A DNA stretch of 64,000 nt, taken from positions 124,001-188,000 of the forward strand of contig JANWUV010000003.1 in the NCBI GenBank assembly GCA_025057975.1, in the 5' to 3' direction. Source of the DNA: Chloracidobacterium sp. Its GTDB lineage: Bacteria > Acidobacteriota > Blastocatellia > Chloracidobacteriales > Chloracidobacteriaceae. Each line of letters begins with the position of its first letter. Positions within the stretch are counted from its first letter, which is position 1. This document shows positions 27,389-35,748 of the stretch, piece by piece. Made by a program: the position numbers and the translations under genes. The notes beneath the pieces were generated by a model. That model saw nothing but the letters and a program-made list of their open reading frames with translations. It searched no databases and was not told the DNA's origin.

Positions 27389-28444
27389 TCAGGATGACGA
27401 CTGGCGGAACTTGTCCATCGGGAAGTTCACGCCAAGGACGGACGGATCGCCGTTGCACAGCGACTTGACAATGTACTCGTATAGGTAGTTGGACTCGGCC
27501 CGCACCTGCGGGTCGGCGCGCTCCTCATAGGTCTTGATGCTGTTGTCGAACTCCTTCTTGAGCAAGTCGTACAGGTTTTTCTGCGCGATACCCTGCTCGA
27601 TTTTCTGCGGATTGTAGATTTTGATGTCGCTAACAATCGTGCGCGCCACGCGCTGCGCTATCTTGTGCAGCTCTTCACTAGCTTTGAACTTGGTCGGCGG
27701 TGTGGGTGCGGGAGGCGAGCCCAGGGGCACGGTTTGGCCGCCCGGCGGTATAAAGTAAGCCGGAATTTCGGTTTCACTGGTTGCTGGCGTAGCCGGTGTC
27801 GGGTCAGGCGCATTATTGACATCAAACTCCGGCAACGGCTGCGCTTGGAGTTGAGCTTCCATAGCCCGGCGAGCTTCTTCAGCGCGACGGGCTTCTTCCG
27901 CTGCGAGGCGGGCGGCTTCCTCGGCGCGGCGCTGCTCTTCCAGTCGGCGCTGTTCCTCGGCACGCCGCCGTTCTTCAGCGCGACGGGCTTCTTCGGCCGC
28001 GAGGCGAGCGGCTTCTTCCTGAGCGCGACGTTGTTCTTCGAGTCGCCGCTGTTCTTCAGCGCGACGGGCTTCTTCCGCTGCGAGGCGGGCGGCTTCCTCA
28101 GCGCGGCGCTGCTCTTCCAGTCGGCGCTGTTCCTCAGCGCGGCGCGCTTCTTCCTCAGCCCGCCGTTGTGCCTCCAGCCGCCGCTGTTCTTCCAGACGAC
28201 GTTGTTCTTCGAGTCGCCGTTGCTCTTCAGCGCGGCGCGCTTCTTCCGCCGCTCGTTGCTGAGCTTCCGCGACACGCGCCGCTTCCTGCGCAGCGCTTGG
28301 TTTTTCCAACGCCGGCGGCGAGCCGCCCATCAGCCCCAAACCTGCGGCGTCTTCGGTTTTCTTACCTTTGAGGAAAAGGAAGGCGGCTGCGCCGACGATA
28401 CCGATGACGACGATCGCCAAGCCAATTGCAACGTAAGTGTCCAC
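27389..28444 (-). CDS. Membrane-anchored E/A/R-rich coiled-coil protein linked to bchB
   Basis: 351 residues, GTG start with AAGGAG eight bases upstream. One N-terminal membrane helix (VAIGLAIVVIGIVGAAAFLFL), then from about residue 58 to 205 a very long charged helix built of repeats of the type EEARRAEEQRRLEEQRR with AARLAA spacers, consistent with an extended coiled coil; then a Pro/Thr-rich linker and a C-terminal helical domain of about 110 residues (FKASEELHKIAQRVARTIVSD ... ESNYLYEYIVKSLCNGD) that I do not recognise. It follows bchB by 58 bp on the same strand and ends at a terminator, so it is the third gene of the bchN-bchB operon. Function unknown; a scaffold or membrane tether is plausible. 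Confidence 0.8.
   Translation of the reverse strand: MDTYVAIGLAIVVIGIVGAAAFLFLKGKKTEDAAGLGLMGGSPPALEKPSAAQEAARVAEAQQRAAEEARRAEEQRRLEEQRRLEEQRRLEAQRRAEEEARRAEEQRRLEEQRRAEEAARLAAEEARRAEEQRRLEEQRRAQEEAARLAAEEARRAEERRRAEEQRRLEEQRRAEEAARLAAEEARRAEEARRAMEAQLQAQPLPEFDVNNAPDPTPATPATSETEIPAYFIPPGGQTVPLGSPPAPTPPTKFKASEELHKIAQRVARTIVSDIKIYNPQKIEQGIAQKNLYDLLKKEFDNSIKTYEERADPQVRAESNYLYEYIVKSLCNGDPSVLGVNFPMDKFRQSSS
27859..28245 (-). repeat. Degenerate in-frame repeats coding the coiled coil
   Basis: The DNA coding for the E/A/R-rich segment repeats blocks encoding EEARRAEEQRRLEEQRR plus AEEAARLAA, with a period of about 26-32 codons and 4-5 copies that differ mainly at silent sites. Prone to copy-number change by slippage. 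Confidence 0.75.
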
Positions 28445-28502
28445 CGAACAAGCTCCTTATGGGTGTCTCTCGGTCGGTGCGGCACACACCAGCGGCGGAA
28501 AC

Positions 28503-30128
28503 TCACTTGCGTGACAGTTCATCGCGCGTAGCGTAAATCGTCTGGGGGAGAATCTCGCGGATGCCATGCTCGCGCGCGTACTTCTCGGTGTTATGCATCG
28601 CCTTCTTACGGATGAAGAAGGGGATTTTTTTCAACTCCGCCAAGGCTTCATCCGTCCATCGCGGCTCGCCGGCCGCTTCTCTGGAGGCCGCGCCCGCCGG
28701 CGTCGCTGTTGCAACAGCAGCAGGGGTTGGCGCGGCGTCCACAGCCGGTGCGGCCGCCTTGGTGACCTGGCGGGGCGTGTCCGGCAGGTCGGGTAATCTA
28801 ACCGCACCCAGAACGGAATCATGTTCAACGCCCGGCAACTCGCGGAACATATCAATCAAGTGCGATTCCAAACCAAGCGTGAGTGTGTGCGTTACCGCGT
28901 CAAAGATTACATTAGCCCCTTCCCAACCTGCAAATGGGGAATAGCGGGCCGGAAAATCCGTGACGTGGGCTGGGCAGCTAATGACCGTCGCCGGCAAGTC
29001 ATACCGCCGCGCCGTGTGACGTTCCATTTGCGTCCCAAGAACGATGTCCGGCATCAGGTCGGCGATCCGCCGCTCAACTTCCTTGAAGTCGTCCGAGTAA
29101 AAGCCCTGCCAGCCACGCCGGGCGCACTCATCGAGAAACGCCCCTGAATGTTCATAGGAAAACGTCCCGACGGCCAGCGGACGCATGCCGATTTCTTCCT
29201 CCATCATCCGGGCGACCGCCAAGGCGTGCGACGCCACACCGAACACAAAGGACCGTTTGGGCGTCAGGTAGTGGCTGTCGGCGGAACGTGAATACCACGG
29301 CATGCGGCTCATCGTTTCCGGGCGTGGATGGAAGTTGGCCGGGCGGCCGCCCAGTTCTTCAACCTTAGCCTGCACCAGCTCGATGAATTCCTGCGTCGCC
29401 TGAATCCCAATCGGCGCATGGACGAGATAGGGCTGCCCAAAGCGGTGCTCCAAGATTTTCGCCGCCCGCAGCCCAATTTCAGCGTAAGGTACAACATTGA
29501 ACCACGCCTGACCCAACCGGGCGAAGTCGGCCGCCGTACCACCAAGGGGGAGCGCCGCATTGACCCGCACGCCGCACTGGTTGAGGAGGCCGGTAATTTC
29601 CCGTAGGTCGTCGCGGTGACGGAAACCAAGGCTGGTCAACCCCAAAATGTTGACGCTGGGTTCCGGCGTCCGCTCACTCGTCCCCGTCGCCAGCTGCTCA
29701 ACCAAACCGGCGAACGTCATATCCGCCCCTTGATCCTCTTTTTCGCAGAAGGCGTTGAGCTGAAGGAAAACCAGTCGGGCGTTGCACCGTGACTGTAAGC
29801 GATTCAGCGCGCCGCCCACATCCTCCTTGAGGAGATTGGACGTGCAGGTGGGAATGACCTGAATGATGCGCGGCTTGTGTGTACGCTCAACCTGCTCCAC
29901 GACAGTGATCATTCGATCCACGCCCGTCGTAGAGACCTCTTTCCGCCCGTAGCTGACGTTAGTTACGGCTGGGAAGCCGCACTGCCGATCAATCATCGTG
30001 AACAAAACACTGGTGTAGGAATCACCGCCGGGCGCGTGGAGCACCGTATGTATGCCGGGAATCGAAGTCCCAACCCGGCATGCGCCGACATGAGCCGGGC
30101 CTTCATATGTCCAGTAGTGAAGTCGCAT
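28503..30128 (-). CDS. bchB: Light-independent protochlorophyllide reductase subunit BchB
   Basis: Forms, with BchN, the nitrogenase-like catalytic heterotetramer that reduces ring D of protochlorophyllide in the dark; BchL supplies electrons. 541 residues. Begins MRLHYWTYEGPAHVGACRV; Asp36 (in HAPGGDSYTS) aligns with the unusual Asp ligand of the [4Fe-4S] cluster shared with BchN. The middle has the substrate-pocket segments (VIPTCTSNLLKEDVGG, PLGGTAADF), and the C terminus has the PCP_red helical domain WTDEALAELKKIPFFIRKKAM preceded by an Ala/Pro/Thr-rich linker of about 35 residues. AGGAG lies nine bases before ATG 30128. It lies 74 bp after bchN in the same operon. Confidence 0.97.
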   Translation of the reverse strand: MRLHYWTYEGPAHVGACRVGTSIPGIHTVLHAPGGDSYTSVLFTMIDRQCGFPAVTNVSYGRKEVSTTGVDRMITVVEQVERTHKPRIIQVIPTCTSNLLKEDVGGALNRLQSRCNARLVFLQLNAFCEKEDQGADMTFAGLVEQLATGTSERTPEPSVNILGLTSLGFRHRDDLREITGLLNQCGVRVNAALPLGGTAADFARLGQAWFNVVPYAEIGLRAAKILEHRFGQPYLVHAPIGIQATQEFIELVQAKVEELGGRPANFHPRPETMSRMPWYSRSADSHYLTPKRSFVFGVASHALAVARMMEEEIGMRPLAVGTFSYEHSGAFLDECARRGWQGFYSDDFKEVERRIADLMPDIVLGTQMERHTARRYDLPATVISCPAHVTDFPARYSPFAGWEGANVIFDAVTHTLTLGLESHLIDMFRELPGVEHDSVLGAVRLPDLPDTPRQVTKAAAPAVDAAPTPAAVATATPAGAASREAAGEPRWTDEALAELKKIPFFIRKKAMHNTEKYAREHGIREILPQTIYATRDELSRK

Positions 30129-30202
30129 AGGTTTTTACTCCTGAGCAGAAGGAAGCGCGATAGCGTTGGAAGCCAGTCGTCATCGAACCAAAGCACTGCC
30201 GC

Positions 30203-31480
30203 TCAGACAGCGGCTGGCCCGGCGGCCGGTTGGTTAACATACCACCCGCGCTGCGCCATCAGGTTCCCACGCCGGACAGGACGTGCAATGATTTCCGCCA
30301 ATTCCTTGGCGTGCTTGAACCCGTGGATGGGCGTAAACGTGAACTCAATTGACCACTTGGTCGGCAGTCCGCGTGATTCAAACGGATTCGCCAGCCCAAG
30401 GCCGCAAATCGTTAGGTCAGGTTTGAGGGCAATGATGCGCTCAGCCTGCGCGATAACATCCGGTTTCTCATACAGCGTCAGCCCTTCCGGTAGGCAGGCC
30501 ACGTCGGCCGCCATTGCCTTGCGGTTGAAGTAAGGCGTGGAGAGTTCAACAATTTCCGCGCCCATTTCATGCAGCAGGTTAGCAATAGGGAGTTCGAGCA
30601 AGTTGTCGCCGACGATGGCAATGCGTTTGCCGATGAGCAGTTCGCGCTCCGGCCCGATTCGTTCCCAAGCTTCAGCTTCGAGCGCCGCGAGCTTGGCGGG
30701 CGGCTCCTTGCCGAAGGCGCGGCAAATGGCTTCGTAAAACTGGCGAGTCGCCGTCGGCCCAATAGGCGTCCGGCAGGAAATGACCTCGACGCCGCGCCGT
30801 TTGAGCGCGTTCATCGTCATGGAGAGATACGGCTGGAGCGCCACGGCGACGGTGTTTGGCCCAATGGCGGGCAGTCGGCGTGGGTCGCGCGCCGGGAGGA
30901 CGCCGCGTACGGGAATCTCCAGTTCGGCTAGCTGTTCGAGAATTTCATCTTCCACGAGGTCGCCCACTGCGCCGACCAACAGGAGTTCGCGCGGCGTGCC
31001 GGGCGCTTCCTCCGGCGAGATGGCCAGCAACGCCTGCAGCACGCCGTCTTCGCCCTGGGTAAACGTGTGCTCCAGACCGGAAACCGGCGCGAACATAATC
31101 GGGCGGGCGTACTTCTGCGTCAGCATCTCGCCGATGTTTTGGAGATCAATCTTGATGATCTCGGCTGGGCAAGTGCCAACAAGGAAGATAATCGTCGGGT
31201 TGTATTCTCGAACGATGTCGCCCACGATACGGTCAAGTTCAAGGTGGGCGAAGTCGGCGGTTTTCGCCGCCAAGTCGCTTTCTTCGATGATGGCAGTGGC
31301 GAAACGCGGCTCAGAAAAGATCATCACGCTGAGCGCAGACTGCATGAAATACTGGCAGGTGTGGCTGCCGACAATCAGAAAAAACGAGCCACGAATTTTG
31401 CGGTACAGCCAAGCGATGCAGCCGAGCGAACAGAAGCCTTCGGCGCAGCTTGCCTCGCGGATGACATTCAAGGACGCCAT
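30203..31480 (-). CDS. bchN: Light-independent protochlorophyllide reductase subunit BchN
   Basis: Partner of BchB in the dark protochlorophyllide reductase. About 425 residues from ATG 31480, which has GGAG eight bases upstream; a longer frame from 31507 has no such site. Three cysteines match the cluster ligands of characterised BchN: C17 (EGFCSLGC), C42 (SHTCQYF) and C104 (GTCPAEI); the fourth ligand is Asp36 of BchB. The C-terminal half has the nitrogenase-type Rossmann domains, e.g. GKRIAIVGDNLLELPIANLL. It starts the operon bchN-bchB-coiled-coil. bchL, the electron donor gene, is not in this window. Confidence 0.97.
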   Translation of the reverse strand: MASLNVIREASCAEGFCSLGCIAWLYRKIRGSFFLIVGSHTCQYFMQSALSVMIFSEPRFATAIIEESDLAAKTADFAHLELDRIVGDIVREYNPTIIFLVGTCPAEIIKIDLQNIGEMLTQKYARPIMFAPVSGLEHTFTQGEDGVLQALLAISPEEAPGTPRELLLVGAVGDLVEDEILEQLAELEIPVRGVLPARDPRRLPAIGPNTVAVALQPYLSMTMNALKRRGVEVISCRTPIGPTATRQFYEAICRAFGKEPPAKLAALEAEAWERIGPERELLIGKRIAIVGDNLLELPIANLLHEMGAEIVELSTPYFNRKAMAADVACLPEGLTLYEKPDVIAQAERIIALKPDLTICGLGLANPFESRGLPTKWSIEFTFTPIHGFKHAKELAEIIARPVRRGNLMAQRGWYVNQPAAGPAAV

Positions 31481-31559
31481 AGGGGGATCTCCAGAAAAGG
31501 TGCTCAAGACACGCCTGCCGCACCGGACGACGCAGCAGACTGCCTTGCCCCTAAGTTCG

Positions 31560-31587
31560 TTTATAAAAACACACTTCGCAACCGTAA
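31560..31587 (-). promoter_or_regulatory. Possible promoter of bchN operon
   Basis: Minus-strand TTACGG (31587-31582), 16-base spacer, TATAAA (31565-31560), about 80 bp upstream of bchN ATG in the 213-bp divergent region shared with ruvA. The match to the -35 box is moderate, and the AT-rich block could equally serve ruvA. Confidence 0.35.
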
Positions 31588-31693
31588 CATCCGCATGCCG
31601 CTGTATGCGGGGCTGTCCGGCGCAGTCGGCGGTGACGCGGTGTGGTACGGTAGGCGTTCACCCGCTGATTTTTCCAGACGAGGATGGCAACCC

Positions 31694-32293
31694 GTGATCA
31701 CCCAACTGACCGGAACCCTGTTGGAGAAAGCGTCGGCGGCGGTTGTGGTTGGCGTCGGCGGCATCGGCTTTGAAGTTGGCGTATCGCTCTACACCTACGA
31801 GCGCCTGCCCGAAGTCGGCCGCAACGTGACGCTGCACACCTACTTGCTAGTGCGCGAGGACGCGCTCGCCCTGTACGGGTTTCACGACCGCACGGAGCGG
31901 GCGTTTTTCGTCCGGCTGCTGTCGGTGTCGGGCGTCGGGGCGCGGACGGCACTGGCGCTCCTGTCGGGTTTTACCCCACCGGATTTGGCGCAGGCGATTG
32001 CGGTTGGCGACGGCCGGCGGCTGTCCGGCGTGCCGGGTATCGGAAAGAAAACCGCCGAGCGTATCATTGTTGAGCTACGCGACAAGCTCCCGGCGCTTGA
32101 TCTCCCCCCGTCAGCCACGCCTACGCCCGCCGACGGCGACGAACCGCTCAAACGGGACGTGGCTTCGGCGCTCATCAACTTTGGGTGGTCGCCGGCTCTG
32201 GTGGAGAAGGCTGTGGCTCAGACCTTTGCCGAGGAAACCAGTCGGGATTTGAGTCACCTCATCAAGCAGGCGATGAAGCGGCTTTACCGCTAA
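31694..32293 (+). CDS. ruvA: Holliday junction branch migration protein RuvA
   Basis: RuvA binds four-way junctions and loads the RuvB motor in recombinational repair. 199 residues from a GTG start: VITQLTGTLLEKASAAVVV, the OB-fold domain; then two helix-hairpin-helix motifs, SVSGVGARTALALLSGF and GVPGIGKKTAERIIVELRDKL; then a flexible linker (PPSATPTPADGDEP) and domain III (DVASALINFGWSPALVEKAV). An open frame extends 627 bp further upstream, but that part is the antisense of bchN and was not included. It is divergent from bchN. ruvB and ruvC are not beside it. Confidence 0.95.
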   Translation: MITQLTGTLLEKASAAVVVGVGGIGFEVGVSLYTYERLPEVGRNVTLHTYLLVREDALALYGFHDRTERAFFVRLLSVSGVGARTALALLSGFTPPDLAQAIAVGDGRRLSGVPGIGKKTAERIIVELRDKLPALDLPPSATPTPADGDEPLKRDVASALINFGWSPALVEKAVAQTFAEETSRDLSHLIKQAMKRLYR

Positions 32294-32311
32294 CTTTGCG
32301 TCTGTTCGGTG

Positions 32312-32812
32312 ATGAACCTGCGGAAAAACTTCTCTGTGCACACGATGTTCGGACAAGCGCCGTCATTCTCACTTGACGATCACCACGGCCGAGCGCACGT
32401 GTATCACTTTCCGCGCCCAATGGTGACGGTGCTGTGCTTCGGTGATATGGTCAGCGCTTCCCAGTTAGCGAGCTGGATCGAACCATTGTACGTGCAGTTC
32501 CGCGACCGGATTGACATCGTTGGGATTGCGGCCTTCCAGGGCGTACCGGGTATCTTTCGGGAGCTGGTTCGCACCAGTATTGAAAAACTATCCCCCAAGG
32601 AAGTGCTCATTGATTGGAATGGCGAAGTGGCGCGGGCGTATGGCCTGACGTTCGGCCGCTGCCGTGTCGTCGTCATTGCGCCGGACGGCGCGATTGTGCA
32701 GGCTGTCAACGGCGCAGCGACGCCGGAGACCTTCCGGCGCGTTACCGAGGCGATTGCGGCGCACACACCAGATGGCACAGCCTCCCATACCGAGTTGGCG
32801 GATGCTTCGTAG
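32312..32812 (+). CDS. Thioredoxin-fold (peroxiredoxin-like) protein without active-site cysteine
   Basis: About 166 residues. Overall it follows the AhpC/TSA thioredoxin-fold layout: FSLDDHHGRAHVYHFPRPMVTVLCFGD (first strand and loop), KEVLIDWNGEVARAYGLTF, then VVVIAPDGAIVQAVNG. However, the position where redox members have CxxC or the peroxidatic Cys reads FGDMVSASQLASW, with no Cys. A paralogue at 54571-55107 has the same pattern (GDRGGSKQIEPW). A start at 32309 (GTG) overlaps ATG 32312. No signal peptide, so cytoplasmic. Only 18 bp follow ruvA, so it may be cotranscribed. Confidence 0.65.
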   Translation: MNLRKNFSVHTMFGQAPSFSLDDHHGRAHVYHFPRPMVTVLCFGDMVSASQLASWIEPLYVQFRDRIDIVGIAAFQGVPGIFRELVRTSIEKLSPKEVLIDWNGEVARAYGLTFGRCRVVVIAPDGAIVQAVNGAATPETFRRVTEAIAAHTPDGTASHTELADAS

Positions 32813-32935
32813 GGTGGGGCTTGGCGACGACGCCACGGTGCGGACAACCTCACAGCCTGTTTTACCCTTGGGGAGGTATCCCGTGCCGCGCCGTCCCAGA
32901 GTTGAACACGGCGCGGTTCAACAGTGGTTCAGGAT

Positions 32936-34513
32936 ATGTCGGATGCAGCAATTTACGATGTCGCCGTGGTGGGCGCCGGGCATAACGGCCTGATTTGCGC
33001 CGCCTACTTGGCGAAGGCAGGGCGTTCTGTTTTGGTTTTGGAACGACGTCCGGTCGTGGGCGGCGCGGTATGCACGGAGGAAATCATTCCGGGCTACAAG
33101 TTTGATATCGGCTCGTCAGCCCACATTATGATTCACGGGACGCCGGTCATTGCGGAGCTTGAACTCGCCAAATACGGTCTCGAATACATTGAAATGGACC
33201 CGTGGGCGTTTTATCCCGTTCTGGGGACGCCCCACGCCATTACCTTCCACCGCGACATTGACAAAACCTGCGCCAGCATTGCGCAGTTATCGCCCGCCGA
33301 CGCGGAGCGGTATCGCCGGTTTGTCGCGCACTGGGGTGAACTCAACGAAGCAATTTTTGAGGTATTTCTCAACACGCCCAACCCGCAGAAAATTCTCTGG
33401 ACGGCGCTCAAGCGCGGCGTGACCAGCCTTCGAGCGCGCAAGGCATGGGGGTCGCTAGAAACCGCTCGCCAGTTGATGGCGCCCTACGGACAGGTCATCC
33501 GAGAGACGTTCGAGAACGAGCATCTGCGCACTGCCATGCTGTGGTTGGCGGCGCAGTCAGGGCCGGGGCCGAATGAGGTCGCCAGTGGGGACATGTTCGG
33601 CTGGAACGCCATGATTCACCAAACCGGCGCAAAGCGCGCCAAAGGCGGCTCTGGGGCGCTGACACAGGCGCTGGCCAAGTGCTTTCAGGCGCACGGCGGG
33701 ACGCTTTACCTCAACGCCGAAGTTTCAGCCATTGCGCGACTGACCGACGGAACGTTCAAAATTAAGCTGACGGGCGGCGAGGCCTTCCACGCACGCCGGG
33801 TGGTGAGCGCCTGCCACGTCCAAACGACGTTTCTCAAGCTGTTGGAAGATTGCCCCAGCGAGTTGCGGCGGCGCGTCGCCAACATTCGCGTTGGCAACGG
33901 CTTTGGGATGATTGTTCGGCATGCCGTCGAGGAACTGCCGCAGTATGAGGGCGTGACGGCGGACGAACGCGGTGTGGCGCCATGCCACAGCGCGCTGCAG
34001 TTGCTCTGCCCGTCGGCGGCCTACTTGGAAAGCAGCCTGCGGGATTTTTACCTCGGACGCCCGCCGGCGCAGCCGAGCGTGGTTGCTATGACGTTTTCGG
34101 CGATTGATCCGACGCTGGCTCCGCCGGGCAAGCATACGCTGTTTACGTGGGCGCAGTACCACCCCTATGAGCTTTCCAACGGCGAAAACTGGGACGACAT
34201 CGCCGAGCGCGAAGCCGACAAAATTTATGATGTCGTGTGCCGCTATGCGCCGAATATGAAGGGGAAAATTATTGGGCGCTACATTCAGACGCCGGTTGAA
34301 ATCGAGCGCAAGCTGGGGCTGCTGCGCGGCAACGTCATGCACGTTGAGATGTCGCTTGACCAGATGTTTTTCTTTCGTCCGCTGCCGGAACTGGCGTCCT
34401 ACAAGACGCCGATTCCGGGGCTGTATTTGACCGGCGCGAGCACGCATCCGGGCGGCGGCGTCTTCGGAGCGAGCGGCTACAATACGGCGCGGGTCGTACT
34501 GGCCGACTGGTAG
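32936..34513 (+). CDS. CrtO/PYROXD2-like FAD oxidoreductase (candidate carotenoid ketolase or desaturase)
   Basis: 525 residues from ATG 32936. N-terminal FAD motif YDVAVVGAGHNGLICAAYLAKAG and VLERRPVVGGAVCTEE place it with the phytoene desaturase superfamily. The C-terminal FAD-contact segment IPGLYLTGASTHPGGGVFGASGYNTAR is complete. The GAGHNGL variant and total length resemble CrtO-type beta-carotene ketolases and the PYROXD2 group more than CrtI. In a chlorophototroph making ketocarotenoids a CrtO role would make sense, but the same family has other oxidoreductases, so this remains a candidate. Not adjacent to the CrtH-like gene (43.6 kb). Confidence 0.75.
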   Translation: MSDAAIYDVAVVGAGHNGLICAAYLAKAGRSVLVLERRPVVGGAVCTEEIIPGYKFDIGSSAHIMIHGTPVIAELELAKYGLEYIEMDPWAFYPVLGTPHAITFHRDIDKTCASIAQLSPADAERYRRFVAHWGELNEAIFEVFLNTPNPQKILWTALKRGVTSLRARKAWGSLETARQLMAPYGQVIRETFENEHLRTAMLWLAAQSGPGPNEVASGDMFGWNAMIHQTGAKRAKGGSGALTQALAKCFQAHGGTLYLNAEVSAIARLTDGTFKIKLTGGEAFHARRVVSACHVQTTFLKLLEDCPSELRRRVANIRVGNGFGMIVRHAVEELPQYEGVTADERGVAPCHSALQLLCPSAAYLESSLRDFYLGRPPAQPSVVAMTFSAIDPTLAPPGKHTLFTWAQYHPYELSNGENWDDIAEREADKIYDVVCRYAPNMKGKIIGRYIQTPVEIERKLGLLRGNVMHVEMSLDQMFFFRPLPELASYKTPIPGLYLTGASTHPGGGVFGASGYNTARVVLADW

Positions 34514-34623
34514 GTAGGTTCTGGAGCGGCGGCGTCTCGCTTGCGGGCTTGAAAGGCCAATGGAAGCAAAGACGCCCACGCTCCCGACGTTTTCAAGCGA
34601 TTGTCGCCTTATCGTGAACGAAC

Positions 34624-35430
34624 TTAGTCGCCTAGCTTGAGACGCTTGATCACGATAACTGCAAAAAAATTTTCCGACCTTGCCGCTTGTGTTGCAATAC
34701 AAACAGGCTCGCCTTCCAGCACTCTGAAAGTCATTGAATCTTGCTCGTTTCCATATCCTTCCCCAGATAGAGCGACTGAGCAGTTTGATAGGTTGAATAT
34801 ATACCTATCGCTGCTTTTTCCAACTACATCAATCCTAGCCCTGATGGTGGATGTAAACTTTGGGATGACTGTGATGAGTCCGCTGGCAGCTTCATATTCC
34901 TTCAGGGCGGTGCTCGTAGAAATATAGCCTCCATTCGTTGTTCGGGATAATGTCGTTCCAAGATATTCATAGCCGCGAAACGGCAATGAGCTTTCGAGTT
35001 GCCTGACAACCGGCTCAATGATGGGCGGGTATCGCTTCCGGTCGGTGGGCGTCTCGGAGCTCTTCAGAAAGTAAAAGCTAACCTCAAAGTTTTCGTCCGG
35101 CAGCGCTGGGCGGTCGAGCTTCTGGAGCGCCTCTTCAACGCGGGCGAGACCTTCCGGGGTATCCCGTACGACGAGAACGTTGAACTCGTCGCCGGCGCGC
35201 ATGTAGCCCTGCGGCGTCATGAGATCACGTAACACCTCGGCCAGCACGGACGGCTTGCGGTGCTTGACCTCAAGCATTCTGACGATGATTCCCGGCGTCG
35301 CCAGCGTTTGGCGACCGCTGGCTCCAGAAGCTTCCGTTGCGGCGGCCGGCTCGGACTGCGCGGCGGCGGCGCAAGCCATGGCGGCGAGAAAGCAGAGGGC
35401 GAGCGTGAAGCGTAACGACGTGAAGCGCAT
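34624..35430 (-). CDS. Secretin-N-like exported protein lacking a pore domain
   Basis: About 268 residues from ATG 35430: signal peptide MRFTSLRFTLALCFLAAMACAA, then a segment with the secretin_N/NolW-like pattern (IIVRMLEVKHRKPSVLAEVL ... NVLVVRDTPEGLARVEEALQKLD) typical of the ring-forming modules of GspD/PilQ. No C-terminal beta-barrel is present: the remaining 150 residues form a beta-rich domain with no recognised match. So it is not a full secretin. Its promoter region contains copy 1 of the 96-bp direct repeat. The residues before MRFTS in the longer frame lack a signal pattern. Confidence 0.6.
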   Translation of the reverse strand: MRFTSLRFTLALCFLAAMACAAAAQSEPAAATEASGASGRQTLATPGIIVRMLEVKHRKPSVLAEVLRDLMTPQGYMRAGDEFNVLVVRDTPEGLARVEEALQKLDRPALPDENFEVSFYFLKSSETPTDRKRYPPIIEPVVRQLESSLPFRGYEYLGTTLSRTTNGGYISTSTALKEYEAASGLITVIPKFTSTIRARIDVVGKSSDRYIFNLSNCSVALSGEGYGNEQDSMTFRVLEGEPVCIATQAARSENFFAVIVIKRLKLGD

Positions 35431-35748
35431 CGTGGGTTCTCCTGCCATGTAAGGGTATGACCTGCTGAAGCGAACGATGTAAGACGACAACGGCGGCTTA
35501 ACGCGCGCTGGCGCAAAAGGGCGCAAAAATTTCGCAAGGAACGGGCGCTTTTGACCGTCGAACGCCCACTAGCCAACCGTCGGCGCAGCCGCTAAGATTG
35601 CGCCACTCGCAACCTAAGAACGAATAGGTGGGGAAGTGAGGCAGTGGCGCGCGCGGAGCGGAAGCCGCCGGTTCACCAGTTGTGCGAGACGCATCGGTAG
35701 TGACGACGCGGCTGGTGTGCAGGCGGATAGCTGGGATTACTCACTGCG
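35431..35748. other. 318-bp intergenic region with repeat copy
   Basis: Upstream of the secretin-N-like gene and downstream of the Uma2 gene. Contains the first copy of the 96-bp direct repeat (35521-35616); otherwise nothing supported. Confidence 0.6.
35521..35616 (+). repeat. 96-bp direct repeat, copy 1
   Basis: Begins GCGCAAAAATTTCGCAAGGA and ends CTCGCAACCTA. It matches copy 2 (36871-36966) at 91 of 96 positions in the same orientation, offset exactly 1350 bp. The pair brackets the Uma2-family gene. Confidence 0.95.

Noticed and set aside
31067-31693. Upstream extension of the RuvA reading frame (209 codons)
   Set aside because: It is the antisense of bchN, has no family match and lies outside the RuvA OB-fold start; GTG 31694 fits the family.
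33725-34702. Antisense open frame (325 codons) opposite the CrtO-like gene
   Set aside because: Arg/His-rich shadow frame without domain or ribosome site.
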